From Magicicada septendecula (lineage: Eukaryota; Arthropoda; Insecta; Hemiptera; Cicadidae), in NCBI GenBank assembly GCA_034769895.1, contig CM068367.1, positions 353,369,961 to 353,433,960 on the forward strand: a stretch of DNA of 64,000 bases. The letters are read 5' to 3'. The position numbers and the translations under genes are program-made. The notes beneath the pieces are model-generated. The model was not told the origin of the DNA. It made no database searches and saw only the letters and a program-made list of their open reading frames with translations. Of this stretch, positions 36,291 to 47,930 are shown piece by piece. The number at the start of each line of letters is the position of its first letter. Position 1 is the first letter of the stretch.

Positions 36291-37713
36291 ATATTTCTTT
36301 TTTCATTGCGGAAGTATGCGGAAGTATTCGTACGTGACACTGATTCAAAGCCGAGACTGGGTTCCCCAAATCACTAGTGTTTGATATATTAATGGCCCGA
36401 AGCACGTGCTAGTGTAATCACTTAATTGGCGTTGATTGAAGAAACCGTACAATCTACAAAGAGCTGCCAGTTAAACTGTTATATCGTCTACTGTTGATCT
36501 TCACTGATGAAGCAATTCATTTAATTCACTTAACAAGATTACCTAACATTGTACTATCTTCTTCTTCTCTTGACTTAAGAGATTCTCGTATAGCCTATAT
36601 GGCCAAATTTACCACTCGATACAATCTCTCCACATCGCTGTTGATCGAACAATTCTTTTTCACCTTCTGGACGATGTTTCTGGGAGTAAAAAAATCTTAG
36701 TTATTATTATAAAAAATAAATAATTAACTAACCACATTAACAATAAATAATAACTATAGGTAACTAAAACTATAGGTATTAAAAATAACTAATAATACTT
36801 AATAACAAAAACTGAAAAACTAAGAATAAGTAATTCTGGCTGACTGCCCATTAGGAAGATATTTATGTTCAAAGTACCGACGGCATCGCTCGTAGAAAAA
36901 TACACAAGCCTACACAGGATGGTAATACTGTTAGTGTTACTATTGGGGCGAAGACGTCATTGTAAAGGGAAATCGGGAAATATCGGAAAAAAAGAAGAAA
37001 TATTTTTAATGTTCCGAAGTAAACTGCTTTCTTATACAGCTACAAATACGTTTATTTACAGGCAGTTTTAAGATCTGGTTAGAACATCTGTGGCACTTGA
37101 ACTTGCCACAAATAGTAATCAGTGTTTGGAAAGTGATTCAGCATTTGTCGGACCACATTCCGATCGATTCAGAAGTGACTATTAACACGCTACTATTAAG
37201 ACTTACATCATGGAGTTACGATAAATGTAGTATTCAGAAAATCTTACAGAATATTTCTCGACATCAATTTTTTTAAATCAAAAACGAATTTTATTTATTT
37301 TTCACGTTTCTAAGATAAATGTCTACAAAAGCTATTTGTTAATATGTATCAAACGTACATTATTGTTTTACTCAGTGGCTTTAACACATGAGATTTCGGT
37401 TAAATACAGGAAAAGTCAGTTCTGAGCTGCCCGAGGTCTCTACTGTGGCACCTAAAAATTGCTTTACTTATCCACTTAGGCCGTTACGTAAAAATTTAAA
37501 ACTAGACCCTTGGCCTAGATGAAGCAAAAATGTGCTGGAGCCCATGGTGAGAGGACTTGCAATAAAAAAATCGTTTAACAGTAACAACCTTCTATTAAAA
37601 TTTCCTCATTTCAACATTATAACATGTTTTGCTACAGAGTTCAACGATTGAATATTTTGTATCTTTCATAAATTTTCATAGTTTAATTTGGATCTTAGTT
37701 TTCATTTTATCCA

Positions 37714-37715
<2 letters not shown>
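36291..37715. other. No recognisable gene
   Basis: AT-rich. The frames at 36494-36700 and 36865-37071 (plus) lack motifs. Confidence 0.45.

Positions 37716-37758
<43 letters not shown>
37716..37758. repeat. (TA)n microsatellite
   Basis: About 42 bp of TA dinucleotides preceding the first of two related segments (37761-37850 and 38126-38215). Confidence 0.95.
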
Positions 37759-37761
<3 letters not shown>

Positions 37762-37951
37762 CCAATTTGTATTCATCATAATTACCAATGTTATTAACAA
37801 TAAGAATTAATCAAACAGTATAACAAATGGATCCTTTTAGAGCAGTTAATCAAATAAGTCACAAATATAGGTATGTCCACAGGACTGGTTCTAACAAAAT
37901 TTTAATCATTATAAATGTGAAAATACTGTTAATCGGTATAGCTTTTTATAT

Positions 37952-37991
<40 letters not shown>

Positions 37992-37996
<5 letters not shown>

Positions 37997-38110
37997 CACT
38001 TTCTGCTACAGTTCGTTTCTTGATATATATAAAGTATTTTAAATTTATATTTATATTACCTCATGAAAAGAACATCTTGAGGTAATATAAATATAAATTT
38101 AAAATACTAT
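37992..38110 (+). mobile_element. Minimal Penelope-type palindrome with tail
   Basis: The first 41 bp (TCAATCACTTTCTGCTACAG, then TTCTTGAT) match the tail of the element at 49607-49648. It is followed by perfect 31-bp inverted arms (38033-38063 and 38078-38108) around a 14-bp loop whose GAACATCTTGAGG resembles the edge of the 49.6-kb element. I infer a nearly complete internal deletion of the same family. It inserted at, or next to, a (TA)n run, so target duplication cannot be judged. Confidence 0.65.
38033..38108. repeat. Perfect 31-bp inverted repeat
   Basis: AGTATTTTAAATTTATATTT...TACCTCA on the left is exactly complementary to TGAGGTA...AAATTTAAAATACT on the right, with loop TGAAAAGAACATCT. 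Confidence 0.97.
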
Positions 38111-38231
38111 ATATACATCTATATCAATCTGTATTAGTCATCATTACCAAATACTATCAACAACAAAGTTAATCAAGCAGTAGAACAGATGGATCTTTTT
38201 GCAAGTTAAAAAAAATATGAATCACGGTGGT

Positions 38232-38460
38232 AAGTTATAATGTTAAATTATGTGGAAAGTTTAAGCGCAGCTTTTAATAATTAGAATCTCACTTATAAGT
38301 TACAAATTTAAATCATGCACAAATTCTAATCGGCTTTCAAAATTGAATCTCAGTTAGGAGTTGCAAATTAAATTATCTGAAAAGGTTAATTGCAGCTTTC
38401 AACAGATTGCATCTTAGTCACACCTTACAATTTCAATTATATCAAAAGTTGAATTACAAT
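38232..38460 (+). repeat. Degenerate tandem repeat, period 61-65 bp
   Basis: Units starting GTTAYAA-TTTAAAT at 38234, 38299, 38360 and 38424 each contain TTAATNGCAGCTTT-like and AATCTCA-TTA segments. Copies are clearly diverged, so this is an old array of about 3.5 units. Confidence 0.75.
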
Positions 38461-41400
38461 GTTAATGAACCGAACACTGGGCTTCTGATACCCATAAGAT
38501 CATGTCTGTACATGGATCTAGAATGTCATTTAAATTGATGTAAAATCGGTGTATTGCTGCCCACAGACTTAATTATTGGAAATCTCCCACCTGTTTTGAA
38601 GAACTGACATGGCACTCTGAAGAGCAATCTGGTTGATGTCGGTGGTGTGTCGGAAAGTCCAGAATTTTCAGTTGATTCATCTGGCCAGCGGTGTCTTGGG
38701 ATCTTGTGGGTGTAAAGATGCTGCATCTGACGGCTTAGGGGAGTAGTGCGCTATCGTGCTCTGCCGATGGTGACAGACGTCATTGTCACCATCATCGCAA
38801 CCCCTTCTCTCTCGTGTAAGCGAGGACCCTGAAACACCTTTACTTGATTACGAAGACATGATAGATGCAAGCTACGTAAGGATGTATACTCCACCTTGGA
38901 CCGTCAGATCAGTTTGCCTCGGAAGACGAAAACAAAAACGAATCAGGAATCCCGTTAACCAAAGTCGGTTCGCAAAACAACAAGTCAGAAATTGCTGTCC
39001 GTCGCCATTCAAGATCACGGCAGGCTGGTTTACTATATAACGTTGTCACTGACTGCCGCAGCATAACAATCAAGCCCGCCCAGTCTCAAGTGGCGGCAAT
39101 TCAAATTTGAAACATGCCGGGAAACTCCTAGTCCCGGCACATCCGTGAAGATTTTCCTTTGTAAGTCGTCGTTTAAATATTCCTCACAGTCTTGTAACGT
39201 AAGGTTAATGCATTACTTATTATAACTAACACTAAGTTGTAACTCGTATTATAATTATGTACGTATGTATTATGGACATGTTATGTCCATATATATTTGA
39301 AGACTGAGGATAATTGCCGGTATCTCAGCTTTTCTGCTGTAGAATAAACAGTATTTTTAATTTTACAAATAAATTACTAATTGTGGAGTAAATAAATGGA
39401 CGATTATTTAAAGATTTCGCCCAACAAACTATGCGTTTTTTGAATGAATACTGTTTTCTATAAAATTAAATTTGTTGCATTAGTAACGATTCGTTATCTC
39501 AAAATTCAAATTATTCATTAAATCATGGCAGCGGACTCTAAAGCTACATTAAAACAGGCTACAACAGATTATTGGGAGCAGACGAGTTCAGTCATTCCTG
39601 TATTAACTAAGTTGTGGTTTCTGAACGGAAGAACACAAGAAGGGGCGAAATGACAGCTGAACACAAGAAGGGGCTGACAAGTGATAGGCCTGTACATACT
39701 TTGTATACTTAGACGGTTTATATTGCAAAGAGATCAACAGTGTGTTAACAAAGAGGTGAGTAGATGTTTACAGAATATATCCAAGGCCTATCTTGAGGTG
39801 TACCTATCTAATGGTTAATTTTATTCTCAATATCTTAGTGTTAATATTTAACACACAGGATGCCACAGGATGTATGTAGAAATATCATACGGTAGGCTGT
39901 AGCTTCTATCTTTCATTATATTCGTATTGTTGCTTGCTCTTCCTCAATAGGCCTATATGACATGCAGATATATACCATTAGTCTGTTTCTGTATTGACGT
40001 TTAAATTGAGGAGTAGTAGATAATGCGATGTATGACTGTGTGAACACTATACGGAAGAGAATTTAAAAGGAGTTATAATTGTTAAATTTGTTTGACAAAA
40101 CGACTAATGAAAGCAACAAGAAAACACATAAATTTAGAAATCCTGGTGGTTTTCTAAGTATGGACACTAAGTGTTGCTCTGCTGAAACTACAAACAGTAT
40201 TACTTTTAGCATGTAGTTCTGTAGGATCTAATCTGACTATATATAAGGTGTGCTCATAGTTAGCATAGCCGTATAGTTGTTCTTTGTGACTGCTGCCAGT
40301 AATCGTATTTCGTAAGAGAAAAGTCCGATCGTTACAGAAATGTCGAACACACGCTGGCTCTGGTGACATACATTTCATATTATATTCCTGTTAAGTAGGC
40401 GTACATAAAATTCCAGCCGGTGGCGCTCACATCAGGCAGCTATTACCACGATTATAAATTTATATCTGTGAACACACACTAAGGCGCGAGAACGCATATA
40501 CATAAGTAAATGCTAATTTGAATTTTCTGTTTCTTTCTGTTAAATGGTTGCACGCTGCATGCAAAACCAGGAAGCAATTTGCTGTGTAGACCCTACATAT
40601 ACGTTCTTTTTTTTTTTTTAAACAATCGCCTTGATTTTGAAGCACATAAAAATCACATGTGGCCAAACAAGGAAAAATTAAACTACTCGAAATATCCTAA
40701 AAGCTTTAAACTCATTGTCTCTGAAGGATTACGTTCGTGCCTACATTACGAAAAGGAGGTTTATCTAATTCGAAGTAATTACTCTCAGATACGTCCACAT
40801 TACGACTGCAGATTGTCTACATCGTGAATAATTAATTTAAAATTTTTGTATTCTTTCTTTGCAAACACAAAGAATTTCTATAAACTTGATCTGTACAGGA
40901 AAATAGCGAGTTCGATACCGCTGATGTACATTACAAGTACAAGATTGTAGATTGTACGAAGGTGGCAATAACCGTCGAGTTGCTACGTTAATTCAGTTGT
41001 TGCTGTCATGTCGTTAACCATGGACGATCAGCTTTCTATTTGCACTAAATAATAATAGAATTCAAAGATTCGTTTTTTGTGGTCCGAGGTTATAACAGGG
41101 GCCAAATCCAACGCATACTTTCAAGTTCCTATGGAACAAGATTTACAGCAACTAAGAGCCTACAGCTGGGTTGCAGAATTCAAAATGTTCGCACAAGTGC
41201 ATGAAGAAGTAGGAACCCCTTTCAGGACCATAATTAACAACGTTAATATTGATACTACATGATATTGATAGGGTATTTCAAACAGAAGCTTGACTATTGA
41301 TGAAATGGCAAATTGATTTCAGATTAGTAATAGTTTTGCCTATGATATTACCAACAAAGAGTTAGCTTTGATATAGTTTCAGGCTGGTTTAAAAAAAAAA

Positions 41401-43118
41401 ACCTCGACTAAGAACTAAAGGAAACACTGCATAAGTAGCGTGTGTTCAACCGAAAAGGTTATTTTCTGTGAGTAAACCTATAAAGAAGTTTGTGAAGGAT
41501 TACACTAGAAAGTCAAGGGGACTGTGTTGAATATTATGTTATAGTAAATACTCACTGAAGTTATGTTTGCGGATAATAGTTGACTCACTTTCCTGAGTCT
41601 TCCGTTAACTACTACAGTTGCAACAGATAATGTTGTTATTTTGTGTACACTATAATTATAATATCTAAACACGATCGACAGTTAAATTTCTCTGAGACAT
41701 TATTTTAAATATATTAAAATATTTATTGTTAGCAGTTTGAATTCAGTTTGAATCCTTGTTCTTAGTTTGCCAGACGCTTCGTTCTATTCCAAATTAGATC
41801 TTGCATTATAAAACTTGGGTGAAGACTGAAGACACCGAGACACTTTGTGTAGAACGAAAGATTAACAGATTAGCAAAAGAATTGTCAACATTATATACAT
41901 AGACATCATATCCAGAAAAGTGTTCGAAATTTAAACAGGGCTATTACGATGTCTGTTATGTCAAATAAAGACCTTATATTTCATTAACTCTCAAGTACAG
42001 GTCGTTTATAAGGAAATATTAAAGTATGTTTTTTATTTTTTAATATAACATTTACATCATGAAATCTAACCAGGAATGTTAAATAGCCTATATACTCTTG
42101 TCTAGCAATATTGTACTAAGAAAATTAATAAGGTCGCTCGGAACAAATTGAAAACATAAAAGTGTCCTACCTAGTATCTAAACAATCAAATAATCTTCAT
42201 CGAAAAAGTAGCAGATATGGCGTTATGAAATTCTTCATAACAAAGAAAAGTTACAACCCCAGTAGAATCGATTAGATTATAATGATATCAACTCCAATAT
42301 AGAAATCAACCAGAACGTAAATCAAAATAGCCCTACAACGCTTAAAGCGTAGCCTTAAAATCAAAAGACAGTAGATTCTCTTGTACATAGTTCGTGCCTA
42401 CATAGATGGTTCTGTAATAGTTTTTTAAAGAAGGGGCATGAACAAAAGGTACGTGCCAATGCATATCGTTCTAGTGTCACGCAGGGGTACAGGCGACTCA
42501 TTCTGATGAAGAAATAGTTGCCATTAAAACATCGCTGAGACACCTAACGAAGTGTACAGATAAATGAAAGACAAGATAATGCTCTAACTCTACCTCTAAC
42601 CTTCAAAACGTCGACAAACATTGTCTTCCAGTAGATTCCATCACATTGCAACACTGCAGGATACGAGACTGCAGTTTATCTCGTTCAAAAGGGGTCCACA
42701 ATTCCACAAACTAAACAGACAATCATACATCCGTCTCTAACAAACACACTTAAAAAAATTAGACTTGATATCGTACAACATGAGATCACTCTGAAAAAAA
42801 CCGGACAAAGTTATCAGAGCGATCAGAAGCATAGAAGTTGCTTCCTTTAGGACAGTCTCCGGACATGACTAGTTCATACCTTCCACCGCTCCAATTCAAA
42901 TATTTCTCTTACCGTCTTATATCCTGAGCAACAACGAAGAGGGAATGTATGAAGAACACTCCCTATCCTGCTGCCGTGTCTCTTTAATGAACTACACCAA
43001 TACTAGAAAGCAATACTGGAAAACACAGTTGCTAATGGCGTCATCGTTAAATGCAATGCACTAGACACTGACGAACGAATAATAGTCAACTAAGTAATAG
43101 AATTACTTAGTTGCTATT
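38461..43118. other. No recognisable gene
   Basis: A less AT-rich patch at 38700-39140 holds an 85-codon frame (38783-39040, plus) with ProGlu-rich start and basic middle (GRRKQKRIRN). It could be an exon or element fragment, but no family is recognised. The frame at 41077-41262 is likewise anonymous. A T run lies at about 40608. Confidence 0.45.
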
Positions 43119-43353
43119 TGGTGTTCTGCCCTAAGGCAAGTCTTCAAATGGTAAAAGGTTTCCAAGCTGTCCTATCACATGCCACTCTTTTCGTTACTTT
43201 GCAGCAACCTCTGATTTTAATGCTATCTATTACTTCATTCTTTTACGCCCTCTTCTTTTTTTCTCCTTCTATGACACCCTCCATGGCAGGTGTAAACAAG
43301 CAGTCTCTTCTTAAACTATGATAACCACTTCCTTTTCCTATTTTCTATTACCT
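43119..43353 (-). pseudogene. LINE C-terminal region, distal half (split by PLE)
   Basis: The minus strand, across several frame shifts, yields remnants of a non-LTR ORF2 tail: RKRKWLS, MEGVIEG-like and KKEEGVKE-like residues, DSLETFYHLKTCLRAEH. It continues the fragment at 44638-44850 once the intervening Penelope-type element and one copy of the 12-bp duplication are disregarded. Many stops show that the LINE was decayed. Confidence 0.7.
43342..43353. repeat. 12-bp target-site duplication (left)
   Basis: TTTCTATTACCT, identical to 44626-44637; it delimits the Penelope-type insertion on the left. Confidence 0.85.
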
Positions 43354-43393
43354 AATTGATACTGGAGGCCTTTACTTGATGAAAACCCATAAT

Positions 43394-43564
43394 ATTTAAA
43401 GAATTAAAGATAACTACAAACTTGTTTTCGTGATTTTCACTCGTCAATTTATTTAAAAAATAATATACCACGACAGCAGTTTCGGCACACAGTGCCTTCT
43501 TCAGATGGTAAGAGCTGACTAATTACGTACAATAAAATATCACATAAAGCCAGTGCTATGAGAA
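43394..43564 (-). repeat. PLE inverted terminal arm, left
   Basis: Reverse complement of 44456-44626 with few substitutions; paired positions sum to 88,020 throughout. It represents the 3' end of a second, minus-oriented PLE copy reduced to its untranslated end. Confidence 0.92.
43466..43510 (-). ncRNA. Hammerhead ribozyme motif, left PLE arm
   Basis: On the minus strand: UACCAU, CUGAAGA (43498-43504), A, helix II GGCAC-UGU-GUGCC, GAAA (43480-43483), CUGCUG, UC, GUGGUA. The core boxes are intact. The helix III hexamer differs by one base from the self-complementary CAGCUG of the right arm, which should weaken dimer-type pairing. Confidence 0.78.
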
Positions 43565-43576
43565 TTAAATGATAGT

Positions 43577-44373
43577 ATTAACTTTTTGGATCTTTCAATT
43601 ACAAAACAAAATAATAAACTCAATTTTAGCATTTTCCATAAACCTACGCATACGGATATGGTTATACACAGCACGTCTGCACATCCATACTCACACAAGT
43701 TAGCAGCTTTTCATAGTTTTATTCATAGACTTATTAGTATCCCACTTTTAGATTCAGATTTTCAAAAAGAACTTAACATTATAAAACAAATAGCAGTTAA
43801 CAACGGTTATAAGTCGAGTATAATAGATCAGTTGTTGAATAAAAAACTATATTTACAAACATTAAGATTGGTGTATCCTATTCCAACACATACGGAAAAG
43901 TTCCACACACTTAATTACATAGGCACAGTATCGGATAAAATTGGTAAATACTTTACTCAAAAACATGTAAATATAGCTTTTAGGACGAAATCTTCTCTTG
44001 GTAGGTATTAAGAAGAAAGAATAATAAGAGTAAAGTAGAGAAACTCCAAAAGTCAGGAGTATATGAGTTATTGTGTGGGTCTTGTGACAAAATTTATATT
44101 GGCCAGTCTGGAAGGTCGTTTTCTAAAAGAATGTACGATCACAATTACAGTTTGAGATATCAGGATGGTAAATCTAATTATGCGAATCATTTGTTGGAAA
44201 AAGATCATAATTTTAATGATAACTTTAATATTTTACATGTAGCGGAAAAAGGTAAAAAACTTGACTTACTTGAAGCCCTCGAAATTAATAAGCGTAAAGA
44301 TTTAGGTTTGCTTTTGAACAACCAAACGGATTTAAATAGCTCTCCACTTTTAAATTTGAAATTATACATGTAA
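43577..44373 (+). pseudogene. Penelope-like RT C-terminus and GIY-YIG endonuclease, frameshifted
   Basis: The frame opens with NFLDLSITKQNNKLNFSIFH-like residues, the segment that follows the RT catalytic Asp-Asp in PLEs. HKLAAFHSFIHRLISIPLL and NYIGTVSDKI follow, up to a stop at 44009-44011. A one-base shift near 44008 leads into the GIY-YIG domain: GVYELLCGSCDKIYIGQSGR, then NYANHLLEKDH and LDLLEALEINKRK, ending at 44371-44373. The GVY, YIG and Arg positions of the nuclease family are visible. The upstream RT catalytic region is absent. It would act in target-primed integration in an intact element. Confidence 0.9.
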
Positions 44374-44455
44374 ATGTACGTTCCTTTATAATTTGTATAT
44401 AGTTGTGTATATGTAATGTGTATTGTTTTATTGGTCGAGCTTGATTCGATTATCG

Positions 44456-44626
44456 TTCTCATAGCACTGGCTTTATGTGATATTTTATTGTACGTAATTA
44501 GTCAGCTCTTACCATCTGAAGAAGGCACTGTGTGCCGAAACAGCTGTCGTGGTATATTATTTATTAAATAAATTGACGAGTTAAAATCACGAAAACAAGT
44601 TTGTAGTTTTCTTTAATTCTTTAAAT
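44456..44626 (+). repeat. PLE inverted terminal arm, right
   Basis: 3' untranslated end of the plus-oriented copy, complementary to 43394-43564. It includes the hammerhead core at 44510-44554. Confidence 0.92.
44510..44554 (+). ncRNA. Hammerhead ribozyme motif, right PLE arm
   Basis: In order: UACCAU (44510-44515), CUGAAGA (44516-44522), one extra A, helix II GGCAC-UGU-GUGCC, GAAA (44537-44540), CAGCUG (44541-44546), UC (cleavage expected after 44548), GUGGUA. Helix I has six pairs including one G-U. CAGCUG is perfectly self-complementary, so helix III can form between two RNAs rather than within one. All conserved core bases are present. Confidence 0.85.
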
Positions 44627-44637
44627 TTCTATTACCT

Positions 44638-44850
44638 TCAGGATTCTTCTCTCTTCCCCTATTCTTCTTAAAACTTCACCATTCCTTACTTTATCAACCC
44701 ACCTCACTTTTTCCATTGCTCACCAAACCCACATCTCAAATGCTTCTAATCTTTTCTCATCCTCCTTCCTCAGTGTCCATGTCTCTGCACCATATAAAGC
44801 AACGGTCTACACATAACATTTGGCCAACGTTTTTCTTAAATTCTTATTAA
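44638..44850 (-). pseudogene. LINE C-terminal region, proximal half (split by PLE)
   Basis: Read on the minus strand: NLRKTLAKCYV, then TVALYGAETWTLRKEDEKRL, EAFEMWVW, EKVRWVDKVRNGEVL and IGEERRILKVIE. This is the conserved end of the RT of non-LTR retrotransposons (the ALYGAETWTL motif). It stops at the PLE target site and resumes at 43353. In-frame stops are present. Confidence 0.88.
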
Positions 44851-45362
44851 TCATTAATCATTAAATTGTTAATCATTACTTAGTAATACTCAATAATTTG
44901 CTTATTATAGAACGTAACAATGGGAATATGTTTAATACATTAACATCTGATTAGTTTTACGTTGAATATATATAGTTACCTGATATAGTTATCTCTTCGA
45001 TTTTTTGGTTATACGTGTCTGAATATTTTCATAATTTTTTTGGAGTACTGAGGGATAGTTTGGTCGCCGATTATTATAATAAGTGAATCCGCAGAATAGG
45101 GTGGTGGCTGCTGATCACTGATGGTGTCTTGAGAATGAGATCTGTTCAACATCTACATGTACGTACCACTCTGACTCTCTGCTTCTCTCTCGCGGGCTTT
45201 CTTTCCCTGTCACTCTCTCGTCTCTTTTTCGTTATATCTCTCAATTACAGTTTTTCCATACTTTATTATAAATACTTAAGTGTCGGAAATCATTTTTCTT
45301 TGATAAATAAATAACCAGTCGTTATGAAATCAAACTCGACCTCCTTGCAAAATATACGTGCG

Positions 45363-45421
<59 letters not shown>

Positions 45422-47930
45422 GCTCGCTCGCTCGCTCCAGCGCAAATATGTGTGTACCTACTGTTTGTTTGAGATTAGAATAAACTTCTCTTTTGAAATA
45501 TTGCTGTTCATGTCTAATCTCTAATAGCAAAGGAAACGCGTCACTTAGCCGGCTTCCAGTGGTGCTGTCATTCTCTTCTTACATGCGCATTCTTTACAAT
45601 TCTTTGTCGGCATGCCGCTCAGTATTTCCATGTACAAACACGCTTATGTAACACTTATTATTTACTTAGTAGTAAATAATGCAATGTACATAGGCCAGTA
45701 ACGTATTACAGAAGTTCTGAGGCCACTTTAATAACTGGCTGTTAATTGTATTCAATAACAATAACCTATTATAATAAGATTAAACTTAATAGTTAGTTAC
45801 TTTTTAAAAACACATTTAATCAATCTGAATTTAGACCTAGGTAGTAGATTACTAGTAATTCATAGAATAGTATGTAGTACACGAGAATGATAACTGTATA
45901 AAAAGACGTAGATCAATTAAATGCGTCAGGTTTAATAAACAACTACTTAACAAATTGCCTTAATGAAAACAATCATCTTTCACGCATGCTCTCATTTCAT
46001 AATTTCCATGCTTTCATCTTTGATTTCCACCGCATGTTGTAAATACAACATACAACTATAAAGAATTTCCTGCTGAATTTATATTTATATTTCTTCGTCC
46101 TTGTTTTTACATTCCACTACATGTTTCAATCCACCGATAACGCAGGGAAAACTACAATCTACGTACAATGGTCTGTATTTTATAATACATCCGTTCCTGT
46201 AAGGAACTTCCAAATTATGATTTGATACACCCCACCCCACAATTCTTCACAAATTGTCGCCGATGGTTACTTCGTATTATTAGAAATCAATGCTATATGT
46301 ACAGACCAGAAAAGTGCATACACGTAATTTATACGTACATTTTCAAATATGTATACTACATGTTTGAAAATAAGACGGCAATTCTGAGACTTTTAAAGCA
46401 CTATCAGTCAATTATTATGTACGCCACAGAAATGTGGTTTGTTTAAACTCATGTTTATTATCATTTCAGAGGTATATTATATTTGGAAACGTGTTTATTT
46501 GAGCCTGAAAGTGTGTACTCACAGCGCAAAAGACACAAGTTCAATGGCTGTGCGGGACGAAGGGATTGCCCGTCGCCCGCTCGTATACTATGTTCCGAGC
46601 TTCAGCTCGCAAAAGACAAATACATGTACCAGAAAGGCATGGTGTTTTTATTTTAAACATCACGAATAATTAAATGGTCGTTGTTTTTTTATATACTTAG
46701 TCGTAAAAGACTGGCATTTGTTTTGTCTGATTTTTTTTTTGTTAATCTGAAGGCTGACCTAGCCACCAGGACCCATCAAGTACAGTTAGACCCAAAATCC
46801 TGTTGCGGCACACTCAAGGTCAGACATAGTAAACACGCTTCTCACGCGCCAATGATTAATCTTCTTTGTGTGTAGTTTAAATTTTACTTTAAATATATAA
46901 CTGGACTGTGATATGTGCTTTTGAATGTGGGTGTTGACACACTCGGGCACAAATGCTGTTCTCAATGTTTTCTAACTTTTGTTGTGTGCTCCTTTTAAAA
47001 TAACAGTGTTGAATTCGTGCTCTACAGCTGGATAAAAATTACCACATAAACAGATTATATCTTGTATTTCAAGTCGATCGTACAGGTTGATTTAGAAAAA
47101 GAAATTAAAACATTTATTTTTCAGTAGAAAGTGTTTAAGCCAAGAACACGTTTTTCGAACTGATTTACACGAATATAAGTTACACGAGGATATCAAGAGA
47201 ATAGTTTCGTATTGGTAATGGGGATGCGTTTAAAATTTAGGATGAGTGTGTTTTAAGTCGTTTATAATTTGCAAAAGTAAGATTTATATAATTTTATTTG
47301 TTTTATGTCCCTTCCTCGTGTATGCACTTAGACAGACACGGATAGATAGACAGACACATACACACGCACGCGCGCTGCTACGCATATGTATGTATACGCT
47401 TACGTACATTTGCGTACATTACTCTTTGATAGGGCATATAATGAATTTTTATGTGATAGTATTACTAAGAAAGACATTATTAACGTACTAATCTCATTCT
47501 CTTTCATAATCTGAACCTGATTAGGAGATATTTGCATTTCTCCACAAAGGGCCATTCTACACTAGTTCTGAAATCGCCGCGTTAGGACGCTACCAGGAAT
47601 CCAACAGTATAATGAAGACTCATGTCAGAACATGTCGGTCGACATAAGCATGTTGGACACCAACGCCACCAAGGGTGTTAACACATTTGCGTCAAGACTT
47701 TAAAATATACTAAACAATACTAAACGCTTATGATGTAGCATTGATGCCAGTTGTGGGCTATAAAGAAAATGAGACTTGTGTTTCGGACACCACGTCTGAA
47801 ACAGAAAAATTCACTTATGAAACGGAATTAAGATCAGCTTTTTATGATGTTAAAAAGCAGCATAGGCCTATGGTTACAGTAAATAAAGATTACTAAGAAC
47901 TGGAATAAGTTTATGAAACTGCTTCCTAAA
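44851..47930. other. No recognisable gene
   Basis: AT-rich with a CA/CTCG microsatellite at 45365-45436. A GC-richer stretch at 46510-46860 (GTGCGGGACGAAGGGATTG, GCTTCAGCTCGC) could be a short retroposon or exon but is not identified. Confidence 0.45.
45365..45436. repeat. (CA)n-(CTCG)n compound microsatellite
   Basis: About 54 bp of CA units followed directly by four to five CTCG units. Confidence 0.96.

Larger units (their letters stand above)
37761..38215 (+). repeat. Pair of diverged direct repeats flanking a hairpin element
   Basis: 37761-37850 and 38126-38215 share TGTATT-GTCATCAT-like, ATTACCAA, TTAATCAA-CAGTA and AACA-ATGGATC in the same order, about 365 bp apart. Each is preceded by TA-rich sequence. 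Between them lie a second TA run and the hairpin at 38033-38108. Confidence 0.7.
43354..44637 (+). mobile_element. Penelope-like element, truncated inverted dimer
   Basis: The element consists of a 40-bp non-palindromic left tail (43354-43393) and an inverted left arm (43394-43564). The remaining coding region (43577-44373) and a right arm (44456-44626) follow. The 171-bp arms are inverted copies and keep one centre over their length. Each arm has a hammerhead core. An exact TTTCTATTACCT flanks it. The coding strand is plus; the RT fingers and palm are missing, as expected for a 5'-truncated PLE. Confidence 0.9.
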
